Shown here piece after piece: positions 32,496 to 43,585 of a stretch of DNA of 64,000 bases. The DNA lies in assembly GCF_904849725.1 (NCBI RefSeq), contig NC_058519.1, positions 188,035,703 to 188,099,702 on the forward strand, in the 5' to 3' direction. How positions within the stretch are numbered: the stretch's first letter is position 1; each line of letters starts with the position of its first letter. This stretch comes from Hordeum vulgare subsp. vulgare. Lineage: Eukaryota > Streptophyta > Magnoliopsida > Poales > Poaceae. The position numbers and the translations under genes are program-made. Under the pieces are notes generated by a model. That model was not told where the DNA came from, made no database searches, and worked only from the letters and a program-made list of their open reading frames with translations.

Positions 32496-33630
32496 CTTTG
32501 AGGTGGTTCTACTACCTACACCAATTTCATCTTATTGTTCTCCATTAGATAGGAACTTTGGAGTGATTCTTTGTTGCACGTTGAGGGATCCAACTATGTT
32601 AGCATTGTTGAGAGATTGCACTGGTGAAAGTATGTACCCTAGGCCTTATTTCCAAGCATTAATACAATGTTTTGCTCGCAGTTTGCCACTTGTTACCTTG
32701 ATGTTTTATTATTTTCAGATTACAAAAACCTATATCTACCATCCATATTGCATTTGTATCACCATCTCTTCGCCGAACTAGTGCACCTATTCAATTTACC
32801 ATTGTATTGGGTGTGTTGGGGACACAAGCGATTTCTTGTATTTGATTGCAGGGTTGCTTGAGAGACACCATCTTCATCCTACACCTCCCATAGATTGATA
32901 AACCTTAGGTCATCCACTTGAGGAAAAAATGCTACTATCCTACAAAACTTTGCGCTTGGAGCCCCAACACGAGTCTACAAGAATAAAGTTGTGTAGTAGA
33001 CATCACACCCTGAAAAAATGGGTAAAGGGGAAAGCCTAAACCCCGAATAAAATGAGGAATAAAAACAAATGTCTCCCCATTTTTTGGTGTGGGGATAACC
33101 CGACCCTTCTCAGAAGCACGATGGCCGATATTCTCCGGTAGGTAACCGGAGCTCTTCAGCTCCAGGGTGTCCTTCTCACTGACGGAGGAGACTTCCCACT
33201 TGCCCTTGGAGCCTGACCTGGCTATCGTCAAATTGATGGAAGGATTCTAAAGGATGAGAGAAGAAAGAAAGCTTGAGCGTTGGTACTTTGGGGCATGGAA
33301 TAGCAATGGTGTTGCGAGAACTGAGGTGCGTGAAGGGGCTGTGGTGACAGTTTTACCTTTTATGGCTCACCCAAATACCAAGAGTCCCACCGCTGCGCCG
33401 TGAGCTCTATGGTTTCCTGATAAAATTGTGGGATTATGGACGTGTGGGATAACCCAAATCGTAAACCATATCCCTGGAAAAGAGGGACACGATATTCATG
33501 AGGGAACGTGTGAGTAAAAACGGTCTTGAACTGCTCTTCCATAAAAGGTTATAGGACTTGACCAACTGCGACCTCTCGGACACAGGAGGAAAAGGCACTA
33601 TTCATGGTCAAATGGTCGGCCTGAAAATTG

Positions 33631-33667
33631 ACACACATACACACACACACACACATATATATATATA

Positions 33668-33714
<47 letters not shown>
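33631..33714. repeat. Compound (AC)n-(AT)n microsatellite
   Basis: Two blocks of alternating AC followed by AT, separated by GC at 33669-33670. The frame reading through it (33558-33758) is an artefact. Confidence 0.97.
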
Positions 33715-33719
33715 TTGAA

Positions 33720-34318
33720 GGAGCGAAGGTTATCGGGAGTGGAATTATCGCCGGTTAATGGATGAGAAGAACTCGCCTTGCAGCCAAAAGTATTTATAAC
33801 GCAACGAGAGGTGGAAAGTTTCGGCCTTGGAGGCCAGTTAGGGAGCTACTAAGGGAGCCCGGGAGTAAGGGGTCCTTGGGCCGCCAATCTATTCTCATGG
33901 GTCGGACTCTTGGGCATGTCCGATCATCATTTGAGGTCTTGGAATCAAGATGGACTGTTCCGAAGACTTGGCGTACAATCCAAGGCGATTAGTAATCGGA
34001 ATATTCCTTACCTATTTTAACCGACTTTGTTTAACCCTAGCACTCCTAGTATCTGTATAAACTAGGGGGAAATAGTTTGTAGGATACATTAATCTCATCA
34101 CGATTAGGCTTTAGACCGCAACATCTGATGTCGACATAGATCAACTTTGTACTCTGTACTAGTTCATCAATACAACAAGAGCAGGTCGTAGGGTTTCACC
34201 TCCATCAAGAGGGCCCGAACCTGGGCAAAACATGATCTCCTTCGTACTGTGTTACCCATCAATCCAAGATCCACAATTCGAACGCCCTACTCGAGAAGAG
34301 TCGGTTTTGACATTGACA
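33720..34318 (+). repeat. LTR 3' part of element K (start uncertain)
   Basis: Plus-strand features: TATA-like CTGTATAAACTAGG at about 34053-34066, CATCAATACAACAAGAGCAG and GTAGGGTTTCACCTCCATCA leading to the LTR end ...GGTTTTGACATTGACA at 34318. These match the R-U5 part of a common Triticeae gypsy LTR. The LTR start may lie anywhere from about 33550 to 33760; I cannot place it. Confidence 0.6.
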
Positions 34319-34994
34319 CACGCCTTGAAACCGGATTGGGGTGGAGACAACTATACACACCAGAAACACATCCAGAAGGTAGAAGCCTAGCCCCCGGAGT
34401 CATCTTGAGGGGGAATTGTCAAGGAGGAGACCACCATCTTCACCACCACGTGCAAAGGAAAGTTGGCATCATCACCACTATCATCATTATCATCAGCAAT
34501 GTCATCATCATCATCATCCACATCTATTTCCATCTCGTTGTAACACCAGGAACCCTAGTGTGTCATATTATGTGTTGATCATGTGACTCATCCATATTTT
34601 CCATCACCATTCTCATGATGCTTGTTGTCCCTAAGTACGAGTAAAGCCCTTAGTTCTAGGGATATGGATGAAACCTTTGTATGCATAGGATCTGAAACAT
34701 TATATTCAATATGAGATTCTATGTTGAATTCTTAGTTTAATATAAGTGAACTGTGGTCCTTATTATAGTATACTATGGTCCTTATTATAATTTCAGTAGG
34801 ACTCAAATGTCGAGCCTACAGTAGAACATCTATATAAGTGGATGTATGATTCATGGGTTCTTGTGATCGACCGCAATTGCGGTGGCTAAGTTATATGTGT
34901 GTTGCATTTTAGATGACTCCACTCGCACTAATAATGTGATAAAATCTAGAAATTTGTCGCTCACACATTTTACCTCGCACAAGCGGATACCTCT
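34319..34994. other. Unassigned sequence between K and the Harbinger element
   Basis: No recognisable gene or transposon protein. It contains a degenerate CAT/ATC microsatellite (about 34467-34525) and the short repeat TATGGTCCTTATTATA near 34755-34790. The start (GAAGGTAGAAGCCTAGCCCCCGG) may still belong to a retrotransposon internal region. Confidence 0.5.
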
Positions 34995-35599
34995 TAAGGA
35001 CATCTCCAACAGCAAAGCGTATTTTTTTTTCTCATCCGTCTACGGATAGGGGGGCCAGTCCACGAACATGGATGTGGAGGCTGCCATCCAACCATAGCCG
35101 CATACATTTTAACAAAAGTTTGAACCAATCGGACAAAATTCATGCAAATAGGGTCGGATTTCTTCTAAACACGACTTAATTTCATACAAACATGACTAAT
35201 TTCATATAAACTTGACGGTTTTCTTATAAACATGACGGATTTCATATATTTACATCAACTAAGCGGTGCTCGTCTCGCTCTAAAGGTATAACTAATGCAC
35301 CTAAGCTATGATCGCCAATGCCCGTTCCTCATGTCAGGCCATGAGACCCAAGAACTGAATCCTTGTCTTCTCTAGCTCCCTTTCAGCGCTCTCCAGCTCT
35401 GCATTGGTAACCTCCTTCACACAAACCCCGGGAAGTGAAGCTTTCTGCCTCCATGTTGGTGCCAAACGGCTAATCGAACGACGAGGTTGAGGAAACCAAG
35501 GTTTGCCTCAATGAGTGAGGAGGGGCGGTGGCCTTCTTGGAACCGAGAAGCGGCGACTTACTATGCACTACTCTTCCCTGGTGTCGGCAACACTCCTTG

Positions 35600-35947
35600 T
35601 AGGTGGTTGTCATGGTGGGGCGCGACTTTAGCGATGTGCTCCTCCTCATCATTGGTCTCGCAAGTGTTGACGCACTCCTTTTAGGTGGCCGCCACCCCCG
35701 CCACCCGCTAGCGGTATCGCGAGCGTGCAAGGCGGATCTCATAGGCGGAGCGGTAGGACTCGACCATCGCCTCCTACTCCTCCAAGTTTGTGCCCTACGC
35801 GACTGACCTGCCAGCGCCGAGCTGCTCCTCCACATGCATGTACTCCGAAAGGAGGTGGTAGTTGTGGGAGGCGTGTGCATGCTCCTCCTGGAACAGCTCC
35901 TCCCGCACCATGTCCATGTAATGGGCATAGGCCTCGCTGATGGTCAT
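35600..35947 (-). pseudogene. Decayed ORF in the Harbinger-type element
   Basis: Reading from the ATG at 35947: MTISEAYAHYMDMVREELFQ, then HASHNYHLLSEYMHVEEQLG, and a stop (TAG) at 35795-35797 after 50 codons. Readable protein continues past it with further stops, with YRSAYEIRLARSRYR. The helical Glu/Arg-rich composition resembles accessory proteins of grass Harbinger elements rather than the transposase, but I cannot name a domain. The 152-codon frame at 35470-35928 is a Ser/Arg/Thr-rich shadow in another frame. Confidence 0.45.
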
Positions 35948-35974
35948 CGTTCAATGCACCAGTGGTGGTGGAGC

Positions 35975-36006
35975 GAAGGAGGAGGAGGAGGAGGAGGAGG
36001 AGGAGG
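35975..36006. repeat. (GGA)n microsatellite
   Basis: About ten GGA units just upstream (minus-strand sense) of the decayed ORF. Confidence 0.95.
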
Positions 36007-36833
36007 GTGTCGGTTCATCGTTGGCAGCGTCCTCCATTGGGACGGTGTTGTCCTCCGACTGCCTGCCAGCCAGCCACCAACAATGGCAGTCATCTCCTTA
36101 TTCTGGTCAGATGTGAGTCCATCTCAATGAGCTTTGGTGGGGAAGGAATTGATGGTGGGAGTGGTGCGAGGACGGATCGGAGGTTAGATGATTGTGAGTA
36201 TGACCGCGGCACTGATTTATATAGAAATGGTGTCTGACAAAGGGACACACTAGTGGTGTCGGAGAAGACACCTCGGCAAGCGTGTTCCATTACTGTGGGC
36301 GGCAAACAGCTGGGTAAGCGACCGTTGTGTTGTTTGAACGTAAGGCAGTCATGTGCACTGGGAAGCGGCGAGAGCGACTCTCTCTCGGCCGGTCCACCAC
36401 TTTAATGCCAACATGTGTAAACGGTCACTTCTGCTCTGGTTGGGTATGAATGCAGGCGTTGAAGCTCTAGAACAGCGTTGACCGAAAGTGTGCGGTAGGA
36501 CGAGCCATTTTGGGTGGGCCAGGGCGGTCATGAGCGGCATGGGAGCAGTTGGAATTCTCGTAAAGCCAACATGTTTATTTTCTATTTCCGGGAGAAAGTG
36601 GTGCGGTCCGATACAAGACCGCGTTGGATGGCTTAGAGAACATGAACAGTACACGGTTTGAACGGATGCAGAAAGTTCACGAATTGGAGATGCACTAAGG
36701 GAGTGCACCTGTACTGCTCGGGAAAACTGTACGGGGGATCAGGAGATCATCTTTTTAATAGAGAATACAACTCAGCTGCAAGGACGACACGCCTAGTGGT
36801 AAACTTGTGTGGCAAAATTTCGTGTTTTGACCC

Positions 36834-38326
36834 TGATAAGTCTCCAGCATATATATAATTTGTTATTGTTCCATGTTTTTATATTTGCATTCTAGGATAA
36901 TTTTTGAGTATTCATTTACCAATTTTTTTATTTTTTTAGAACTAACCTATTGACCTAGTGCCTAGTGGCATTTCCTATTTTTTGTGTATTTTTTGTTTCG
37001 TAGAAAATCCATATCAAATGGAATCCAAACATGATAAAAAACTATGGGGATTTTTTTGAATATATGTGAATTTTGGAAGTCGGAACCAATGCAACACGGT
37101 GCCCGAGGGAGGCACAAGCCAACATGGCATGACCTGGAGGCGCCTGATGGCCTGTGCCCACCCCTTAAGGCATTTAAACCTCTCCTTCTACAGCAAGAGT
37201 GATATTTTCACAATACAAATCCCCTTAAAATTTCATCTAGATCAGAGTTATTGATCTCCAGCTATTTAAGAAACAATGAAGGGACAGAAAATATGTCGCA
37301 AAAACAGGAGAGAAACAGAGAGAGAGAGATATCCAATATCGGAGGGGTTGCTGCCCTCCAGGAGCCATGGAACCATAGACCACAGGAGAAACCCTCCTCC
37401 CACCTAGGGTGGAGGGCAAGGAATAAGAAGAAGGCGAGGGGGGGCTCTCTCCCCCTCCCTCCCGTTGGCGCCGGAGCACTGTCAGGGAAACCATCGTTAC
37501 GACGATCGACACCAACAACTTCACCACCTTCGTCACCACCACCATCACCATCCCTGATATATCTACAGCGGTCCACTCTCCCGCATCCTGCTATATCCCC
37601 TACATGAGCATGTGCTTAATGCTATACATTATTACCCTATGACATGTGGCTAACCTATGATGTTTGAGTAGTTCCTTTTTTCATATGGGTTGATTGATGA
37701 TCTTGATTGATTTGAATTGTGTGGTTTATATTTTTGTTGCCCTAAGGTGCTTACACAAGAAAGATTGACGCTGGACGGTTTGCAATATGTGCATGATTCG
37801 CTTATAGTGGGTGGCTAGAGTGATAGAAGCAGACAGCCGAGTAAGGGGAGTTGTTTCCGTAAGGGAGTAAATGGGACTTGATGTTTAATGCTATGGTTGG
37901 GTTTTACCTTAATGATCTTGAGTAGTTGCGGATGCTTGCTAGAATTCCAATCATAAGTGCATATGATCCAAGTATGGAAACTGTGTTAGTGTATGCGTCT
38001 CCCTCATATAAAATTGCAATAAGGATTACAGATCTATTTATCAATCGCCTAGGACAATCTCGCAAATCATATCACCACTTATTCACACTCGCTATATTTA
38101 CTTTGTTGTTATTTTATTAAAACAACACCTAACTTTTATTTCCTAGTTCTTTGTTACCTTGCAAACCTATCTATTAAACCTAGTAAGTACTTCTAGTTTC
38201 ATTCCCGCAAAATAATTTCATACTTGTTCTAGGTAAAGTAAGCACTAGGGTGCGTATAGTTTTATCAGTGGTCAATAGAACTTGATATAATATTAATTCT
38301 ACCTTTAGCTCCTAGTTGTGTTCGAC
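36834..38326 (+). repeat. 5' LTR of F, first part
   Basis: Starts TGATAAGTCTCCAGCATATA. It is collinear with 61310-62800 and interrupted at GTTCGAC (38326) by solo LTR H. The last ~54 bases resume at 56842 (ACTCTTACTTATCTAAAAAG to about 56895). Confidence 0.85.
37111..37158. promoter_or_regulatory. LTR stem-loop, F 5' LTR
   Basis: GGCACAAGCC (37111-37120) pairs with GGCCTGTGCC (37149-37158), one mismatch. It is the same position and core as in G and E LTRs. Confidence 0.6.
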
Positions 38327-39853
38327 TGTCACATCCCTAGCTTCCATTTGATGTTTAGCAAGATTGTCCTCATGTATTATTCTTGCATTAAAAATGAAAA
38401 TAGAAATCAAATAAAAACCCTAGCACTTCTATATTCAACTCAATTCAAGTCTTGTGATATATCAATGAACCCAAAATGGCCTTCATAAAAGCCCACCCTT
38501 TTGATAAATATTGGAAACAATATTTCACGGGTGGAACTTATTTTTAAAATACATTTGGCATTTTATTTAAACCACAAAAGCCACTGAAATCACCCAAATA
38601 TGTGATTTTAAATATTTCAGAATAACATAAAATGTTGGAATATTTATGTGGGCTTGGAAATAATTGAAATACCACCCACAACTATTTTCTCTATTTATAG
38701 AAATAGTTCGGAGCGAAAATAAAATAAAACAATTGTCAGAAATGATTTAACAGAAATCAGAAATGAAAGAAAATAGAAAAGGGTTACATGTCGCTCACCT
38801 TGGCCCAGTCCAGCTTCTTTCTATCGTCTTCATCCTCGCCAATGTGCTGCAGGAGGTGGCCGCCGCTTCCTCCGGCGAGGCCACGCACCAGGGTGCTTGC
38901 CTCACCACCCCATCGCGCTAGCCGCAAGGAGATAACCTTCCTGAGCCCGTTCAAATCCTCTCCCTCTCCCCATTCGCTCTCATGCTCCCCCTCCTCTCAA
39001 TCGCCATTAGAGCCGAGCTCGAGCTCGAGCTAGCCGTCATCTCTGGCCACAGCATGCCTCTCCGAGTGCCTCAACCTCTCCGCCTCGTCGAGTACGTCAT
39101 CCATGCCATCAGAATCAAGCTCCCGAGCCCTGCATCGCCCCAACGCCGTCACCTTCTTCCTCGAATCGCCAACGTTTTCTGCCGTCGTTCTCCCTCTCCA
39201 GGCCATCGCCGAGCCCGCTCTTGACGCCTATGCAATCCCCATGAGCCCCGGATTCTTTTCCCCCTCTTTTCCCCGTCGATCCCAAGCCCTAGCACCCGAT
39301 TCCACCAGAGCCCGATGAGATCTGCCGCGGGAGCTCGTCGTCGGTGAGGCTCCGGTGATGGGTTGGTCCATCCGAGACCTTCAATAGCTTCAGCATGCCG
39401 CGTAGGTGTTGTAGAAGCCAAACCCCGACCCATTTGCGCTTTGTTTCGATGACCTCGACATTTCCCGAGCTCCGGCAGCCGCCGAGCTCGTCGTCGGCGT
39501 CGACTCCGACCGTTTCAACCACAAAGACTTACAAAAATGAGCTCGCGGGTGAAGGGTCGTTCCTCTGGTGCCTTCCGCTGCTCGTTTGGTCGCCAAAGGA
39601 GCATTTCTGATGCCCTCCGCCGTCCCTGGAGCCACCGGCGGCTCATCGCCGGTGGGTTTGGCCCCCAGCACCGGTGGGTTGACTCCCCAGAGTCACTGAC
39701 AAGTGGGGCCAGCCCCTGGTTAATTAGAACTAATCTAATAAGAATTAAATAAAATATTGAATACTAATCAGTCACTGACATGTGGGCGAGCCACTGCTAA
39801 TTAGCTATTTAACTTAAAGTTTAACTAAAAACTAACCAGACTCACTGACTAGT

Positions 39854-39858
39854 GGGTC
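39854..39858. other. Target-site duplication GGGTC of element E (left copy)
   Basis: GGGTC at 39854-39858 and again at 54316-54320, exact. Confidence 0.92.
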
Positions 39859-41339
39859 TGATACGCCCATTTTGCATCATGCTTTCATGTTGATATTTCC
39901 GCTTTATGGACTGCTATTATACTTTGTGGTACCATACTTATGCCTTTTCTCTCTTATTTTGCAAGGTTTATTTGAAGAGGGAGAATACCGGCAGCTGGAA
40001 TTATGGACTGGAAAAGGAACAAGTATGAGTCCTCCATTCTGCGCAACTCCAAATGCCCTGAAAATCAACATGGAATTTTTTGGGAATATAGAAAAAATAC
40101 TAGGCGAAAGAAGTGCCAGAGGGGAGCTGCCAGGGGCCCACAAGCCTGGTAGCCGCGGCTACAGGGCTTGTGGGCACCCTAGTGGCCCACTGGCCCCCCT
40201 CTTCCGCTATATGAAGGGTTTCGTCTGGAAAAAATCAAGGGGGAGCTTTTTCGAGGAGGCGCCGCCGCCACGAGGCGGAACTTGAGCAGAACCAGTCTAG
40301 AGCTCCCTCCCGGAGGGGGAAATCGTCTCCATCGTCATCACCAACACTTCTCTCGTCGGAGGGGAGTCATCTCCATCAATATCTTCATCAGCACCATCTC
40401 CTATCCAAACCTAGTCTATCTTTTGAAACCAATCGCCGTCTCGCGACACCGATTGGTACCTGTAAGGTTGGTAGTAGTGTTGATTACTCTTTGTAGTTGA
40501 TGCAAGTTGGTTTACTTGGTGGAAGATTATATGTTCAGATCCATTATGATATTCATTACTTCTCTGGTGATGAATACATCCATGCTTTGTGAGTAGTTAC
40601 TTTTGTTCCTGAGGACATGGGATAAGTCTTGCTATTAATAGTCATGTGAATTTGGTATTCGTTCGGTATTTTGACATGTTGTATGTTGTCTTTTCCTCTA
40701 GTGATGTTATGTGAACGTCGACTACATAACACTTCACCATATTTGGGCCTAGAGGAAGGCATTGGGGAGTAGTAAGTAGATGATGGGTTGCTAGAGTGAC
40801 AGAAGCTTACACCCCAGTGTATGCGTTGCTTCGTAAGGGGCTGATTTGGATCCACTACTTTAATGCTATGGTTAGAGGTTGTCTTAATTCTTATTTTGTA
40901 GTTGCGGACGCTTGCGAGAGTGGTTAATCATAAGTGGGAGGCTTGTCCAAGTAAGGGCAGTACTCAAGCGCTGGTCCACCGACATATCAAACTATCAAAG
41001 AAACGAACGCGAACCATGTGAACATGATGACAATTAGCTTGACACATTTCCCATGTGTCCTCGGGAGCACTTTACTTCCTATAAGACTTTGTTCAGGCTT
41101 GGGCCTTGCTACAAAAGGGATTGGGCCACTTTTCTGCAACGTTGCTATTACTTGTTACTTCTTACTTTTCACCTGCTACGTTTCACCTCACTACACCATC
41201 ACTTATTACCGCTACTTTCAGTGCTTGCAGTTATTACCTTCCTGAAAACCGTTTATCAGAGCCTTTTGCTCCTTGTTGGGTTCGACACTCTTACTTATCA
41301 AAAGGACTAAGATTGATCCCCTATACTTGTGGGTCATCA
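39859..41339 (+). repeat. 5' LTR of E
   Basis: TGATACGCCCATTTTGCATC to ...TTGTGGGTCATCA, 1481 bp. TATA-like CTATATGAAGG is at about 40207-40217. It lacks two short segments (near 40153 and 40300) present in the 3' LTR. Confidence 0.92.
40137..40174. promoter_or_regulatory. LTR stem-loop, E 5' LTR
   Basis: CCCACAAGCC (40137-40146) pairs with GGCTTGTGGG (40165-40174), with an inner TAGCCGCGGCTA palindrome. It ends about 33 bp upstream of the TATA-like site at 40208. Confidence 0.75.
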
Positions 41340-41350
41340 AGACTCTTTTC

Positions 41351-41366
41351 TGGCGCCGTTGCCGGG
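41351..41366 (+). other. Primer-binding site of E (tRNA-Asp)
   Basis: TGGCGCCGTTGCCGGG, 16 bases complementary to the 3' end of plant tRNA-Asp(GUC), 11 bases after the LTR. Confidence 0.9.
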
Positions 41367-41445
41367 CAGTGAAGCGCCTTTGGTAAGTTGAATTTGGTAA
41401 GGAAACATTTATATACTGTGCTGAAATTTATTGTCACTTGTCACT

Positions 41446-42750
41446 ATGAAAACTGTCCCTTTGAGGAATTTGTTCGGGGTATCTTCACCACGAACGAAAG
41501 CACGAGGAGTTTCTCCTCAACCTAAGGTACCTACTGAAAATATCTTTTATGAAATTCCTTCGGGTATGCTTGAGAAACTGCTGGCTAATCCTTTTACAGG
41601 AGATGGATCATCACATCCATACTTGCATCTAATCTATGTAGATGAAGTTTGTGGTTTATTTAAGCTTGCAGGTTTGCCCGAGGATGAGGTAAAGAAGAAA
41701 GTCTTTCCTTTATCTTTGAAGGATAAGGCGTTGACATGGTATAGGATATGTGATGATACTGGATCATGGGACTACAATCGGTTGAAATTGGAATTTCATC
41801 AAAAGTTTTATCCTATGCATTAAGTACATCGTGATCGGAATTATATTTATAACTTTTGGCCTCGTGACAGGGAAAGCATAGCTCAAGCTTGGGGGAGGCT
41901 TAAATAAATGCTATATTCATGCCCCAATCATGAGCTCTCGAGAGAAATTATCACTCAAAACTTTTATGCTCGGCTTTCTCATCAAGATCGTACCATGCTT
42001 GACACTTCTTGTACTGGTTCTTTTATGAAGAAGGATATTGACCACAAGTGGAATTTATTGGAGAGAATTAAATGTAACTCTGAAGATTGGGAGCTGGAAG
42101 AATATAAGGAGTCACGTATGAATTTCCAGTTTGATTGTGTTAAATCTTTTGTTGAAACAAACACTTCTAGAGATTTTAGCGCTAAGTATGGACTTGACTC
42201 TGAGATAGTAGCTTCTCTATGTGAATCTTTTGCTGCTCATATTAATCTTTCCAAAGAGAAGTGGTTTAAGTATCATCCTCCCGTAGAAGTCAACATAGTT
42301 AAACCCAATCTAGTTGAAGAGAAAGTCATTGCCTATAATGACCCTATTGTTCCTTGTGCCTACACTGAGAAACCACCTTACCCTGCTAGGAAAAAAGATT
42401 ATTCTAAAGCTCCAACTGTAATACGTAGGGGTTACATTAGACCACTTGCACCCCCTGAGGAAATTAGTGTTGAACCTAGTGTTGCTATTATCAAAGATCA
42501 CTTAGCCGAAGACATAGACAGACATGTTAACAAATTCTGTGAGGACTCCGCTAGAATTGCTAAACCTCACGCGAAAGACAAATATGGACCTGTAGTTGGC
42601 CTGCGTGTTGTTTCTGTCAAGATAGGAGATCACTGTTATCATGGCTTATGTGATATGGGTGCTAGTGTTAGTGCAATACCCCGGTCCCTATATGATGAAA
42701 TCAAAGATGAGATTGCACCTGCTGAGTTATATGGGTGCTACGCTAGCTAA
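41446..42750 (+). pseudogene. gag and start of protease, element E
   Basis: I take the ATG at 41446 (MKTVPLRNLFGVSSP). The first piece (41446-41823) includes SGMLEKLLANPFTGDGSSHP and the gag core LSLKDKALTWYR...LKLEFHQKFYP. TAA stops at 41821-41823 and 41905-41907 break it. The second piece (41908-42750) has ILDTSC-type MLDTSCTGSFMKKD, a long charged linker, and the retropepsin active site HGLCDMGASVSAIPRSLYDE near its end. It loses frame at about 42735. Gag forms the particle and protease processes it. No CCHC zinc knuckle is visible, as in other elements of this clade here. Confidence 0.9.
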
Positions 42751-43585
42751 TAGAGATACTATCTGCCCTGTAGGAATTGTGAGAGACGTAGAAGTCCTGT
42801 GTGGTAAGACGAAGTATCCTACTGATTTCCTCGTCCTTTCTACTGCACAAGATAGCTTTTGTCACATCATATTTGGTAGACCCTTTCTCAACACTGTCAA
42901 TGCTCATATTGATTGCATTAAACATACTGTCACTGTTAGTTTCGAGGGTGTGTCTCATGAATTTAACTTCTCCAATTTTGGAAGACAACCCCATGAAAAA
43001 GAGTCGTCTGATAGGGATGAAATCATTGCTCTTGCCTCTATTGTCGTGCCTCCTATGGATCCGTTAGAGCAATATCTGCTTGAGCATGAAAATGATATGC
43101 ATATGGATGAAAGAGATGAGATAGATAAAATTGTTTTAGAACAATATCCTATTCTAAAGAATAATCTGCCTGTTGAACTGCTTGGGGATCCTCCCCCACC
43201 AAAGTATGCCTATCTTGATGAGAAGGAGATATATCCTGTTATTATTAGTGCTCACCTCTCTAATCAAGAAGAGAAGAAGTTATTTGAAACTTTGAGGAAG
43301 CACCGTACTGCTATTGGATATACTCTTGATGATCTTAAGGGTATTAGTCCCACTCTTTGTCAGCACAACATTAAAACCGATCCTGATTCTAAGCCAGTCG
43401 CTGATCATCAATGGAGGTTAAATCCTAGGATGAAAGAGGTCGTGAGAAAAGAAATATTAAAGCTTCTAGAAGCAGGAATCATTTATAATGTTCCTCATAG
43501 TGATTGGGTAAGTCCAGTACATTGTGTACCTAAGAAGGGAGGTATCACCGTCGTTCCTAATGATAAGAATGAACTAATCCCATAG
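42641..43585 (+). pseudogene. Protease C-terminus and N-terminal RT region, element E
   Basis: Continues the protease in the corrected frame: ANRDTICPVGIVRDVEVLCG, FGRPFLNTVNAHIDC, then the linker with PMDPLEQYLLEHENDM and the RT approach DDLKGISPTLCQHNI, WVSPVHCVPKKGG. It ends at an in-frame TAG (43583-43585), where conserved QRI should follow, consistent with CAG to TAG. A second nonsense codon, TGA at 43622-43624 (CGA to TGA in DFRK), follows in the same frame. Both are C-to-T changes. Confidence 0.9.

Larger units (their letters stand above)
31291..33005 (+). repeat. Solo LTR J (gypsy, TGATACGTCTCC...GTAGACATCA)
   Basis: 1715 bp with canonical TG/CA ends, lying within the K ORF. The flanks are CGCCC (31286-31290) and CACCC (33006-33010), one G/A difference, as expected for an aged 5-bp TSD (CpG to CpA). 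There is no second LTR and no internal region, so it arose by LTR-LTR recombination. TATA-like CTATAAATC lies near 31655. It holds a perfect 14-bp hairpin (31887-31920) and a 51-bp tandem repeat (32361-32495). The frames inside it (31389-31835 minus, 32164-32861 plus) are not credible genes. Confidence 0.88.
29830..33240 (-). pseudogene. Antisense TE protein ('putative gypsy type transposon' family), intron-bearing, interrupted by solo LTR J
   Basis: Reading from 33231: IARSGSKGKWEVSSVSEKDT, PENIGHRASEKGRVIPTP, then FIRGLGFPLYPFFQGV at the J junction. It resumes below 31290 with VMFYYGLDFHDLPPKSITHL and FIRVYE, then after a frameshift LWLKVLNVKP and a long fragment (30661-30981) with WIYITDPRN-type sequence and NVIQVMLHRHLVPYQHWP. 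I recognise this order from Triticeae proteins annotated as putative gypsy-type transposon (Transposase_28-like). An exon boundary is plausible near 30545-30585 (minus-strand GT...TTGCAG before ATCTGGC). A Lys/Glu-rich tail piece lies at 30108-30305. Function unknown. Several stops make it dead. Confidence 0.65.
29703..34318. mobile_element. Element K: remnant of a Tat/gypsy-type element with an antisense ORF and plus-strand LTR end
   Basis: A minus-strand coding remnant (29830-33240) is followed by an LTR end on the plus strand at 34318 (...TTTTGACATTGACA, preceded by the familiar GGGCCCGAACCTGGGCAAAAC). Tat-lineage plant gypsy elements are known to carry extra ORFs, some antisense, between pol and the 3' LTR. 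The arrangement fits that, but gag and pol are not in the window. The solo LTR J sits inside the ORF, and A is inserted at its left. Confidence 0.55.
34998..36695 (-). mobile_element. PIF/Harbinger-type DNA transposon, degenerate, TSD TAA
   Basis: Imperfect terminal inverted repeats: left GGACATCTCCAACAGC (34998) and right, read inward, GTGCATCTCCAATTCG (36695). TAA flanks both sides (34995-34997 and 36696-36698), the 3-bp TWA target typical of PIF/Harbinger. The 1698-bp body carries a decayed minus-strand ORF and a GGA microsatellite. I see no DDE transposase, so it would need one in trans. Only the TIR outline and TSD support the superfamily call. Confidence 0.65.

Noticed and set aside
33558..33758. 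Frame with THTHTH/YIYIYI repeats
   Set aside because: It is a translation of the AC/AT microsatellite.
35470..35928. 152-codon minus-strand frame in the Harbinger-type element
   Set aside because: Its Ser/Arg/Thr-rich composition is typical of a GC-rich shadow frame. The frame starting at 35947 reads like protein.
38788..39671. Overlapping GC-rich frames on both strands that might be a host gene
   Set aside because: They sit inside the solo LTR and have low-complexity Ser/Pro/Arg composition and no recognisable domain.
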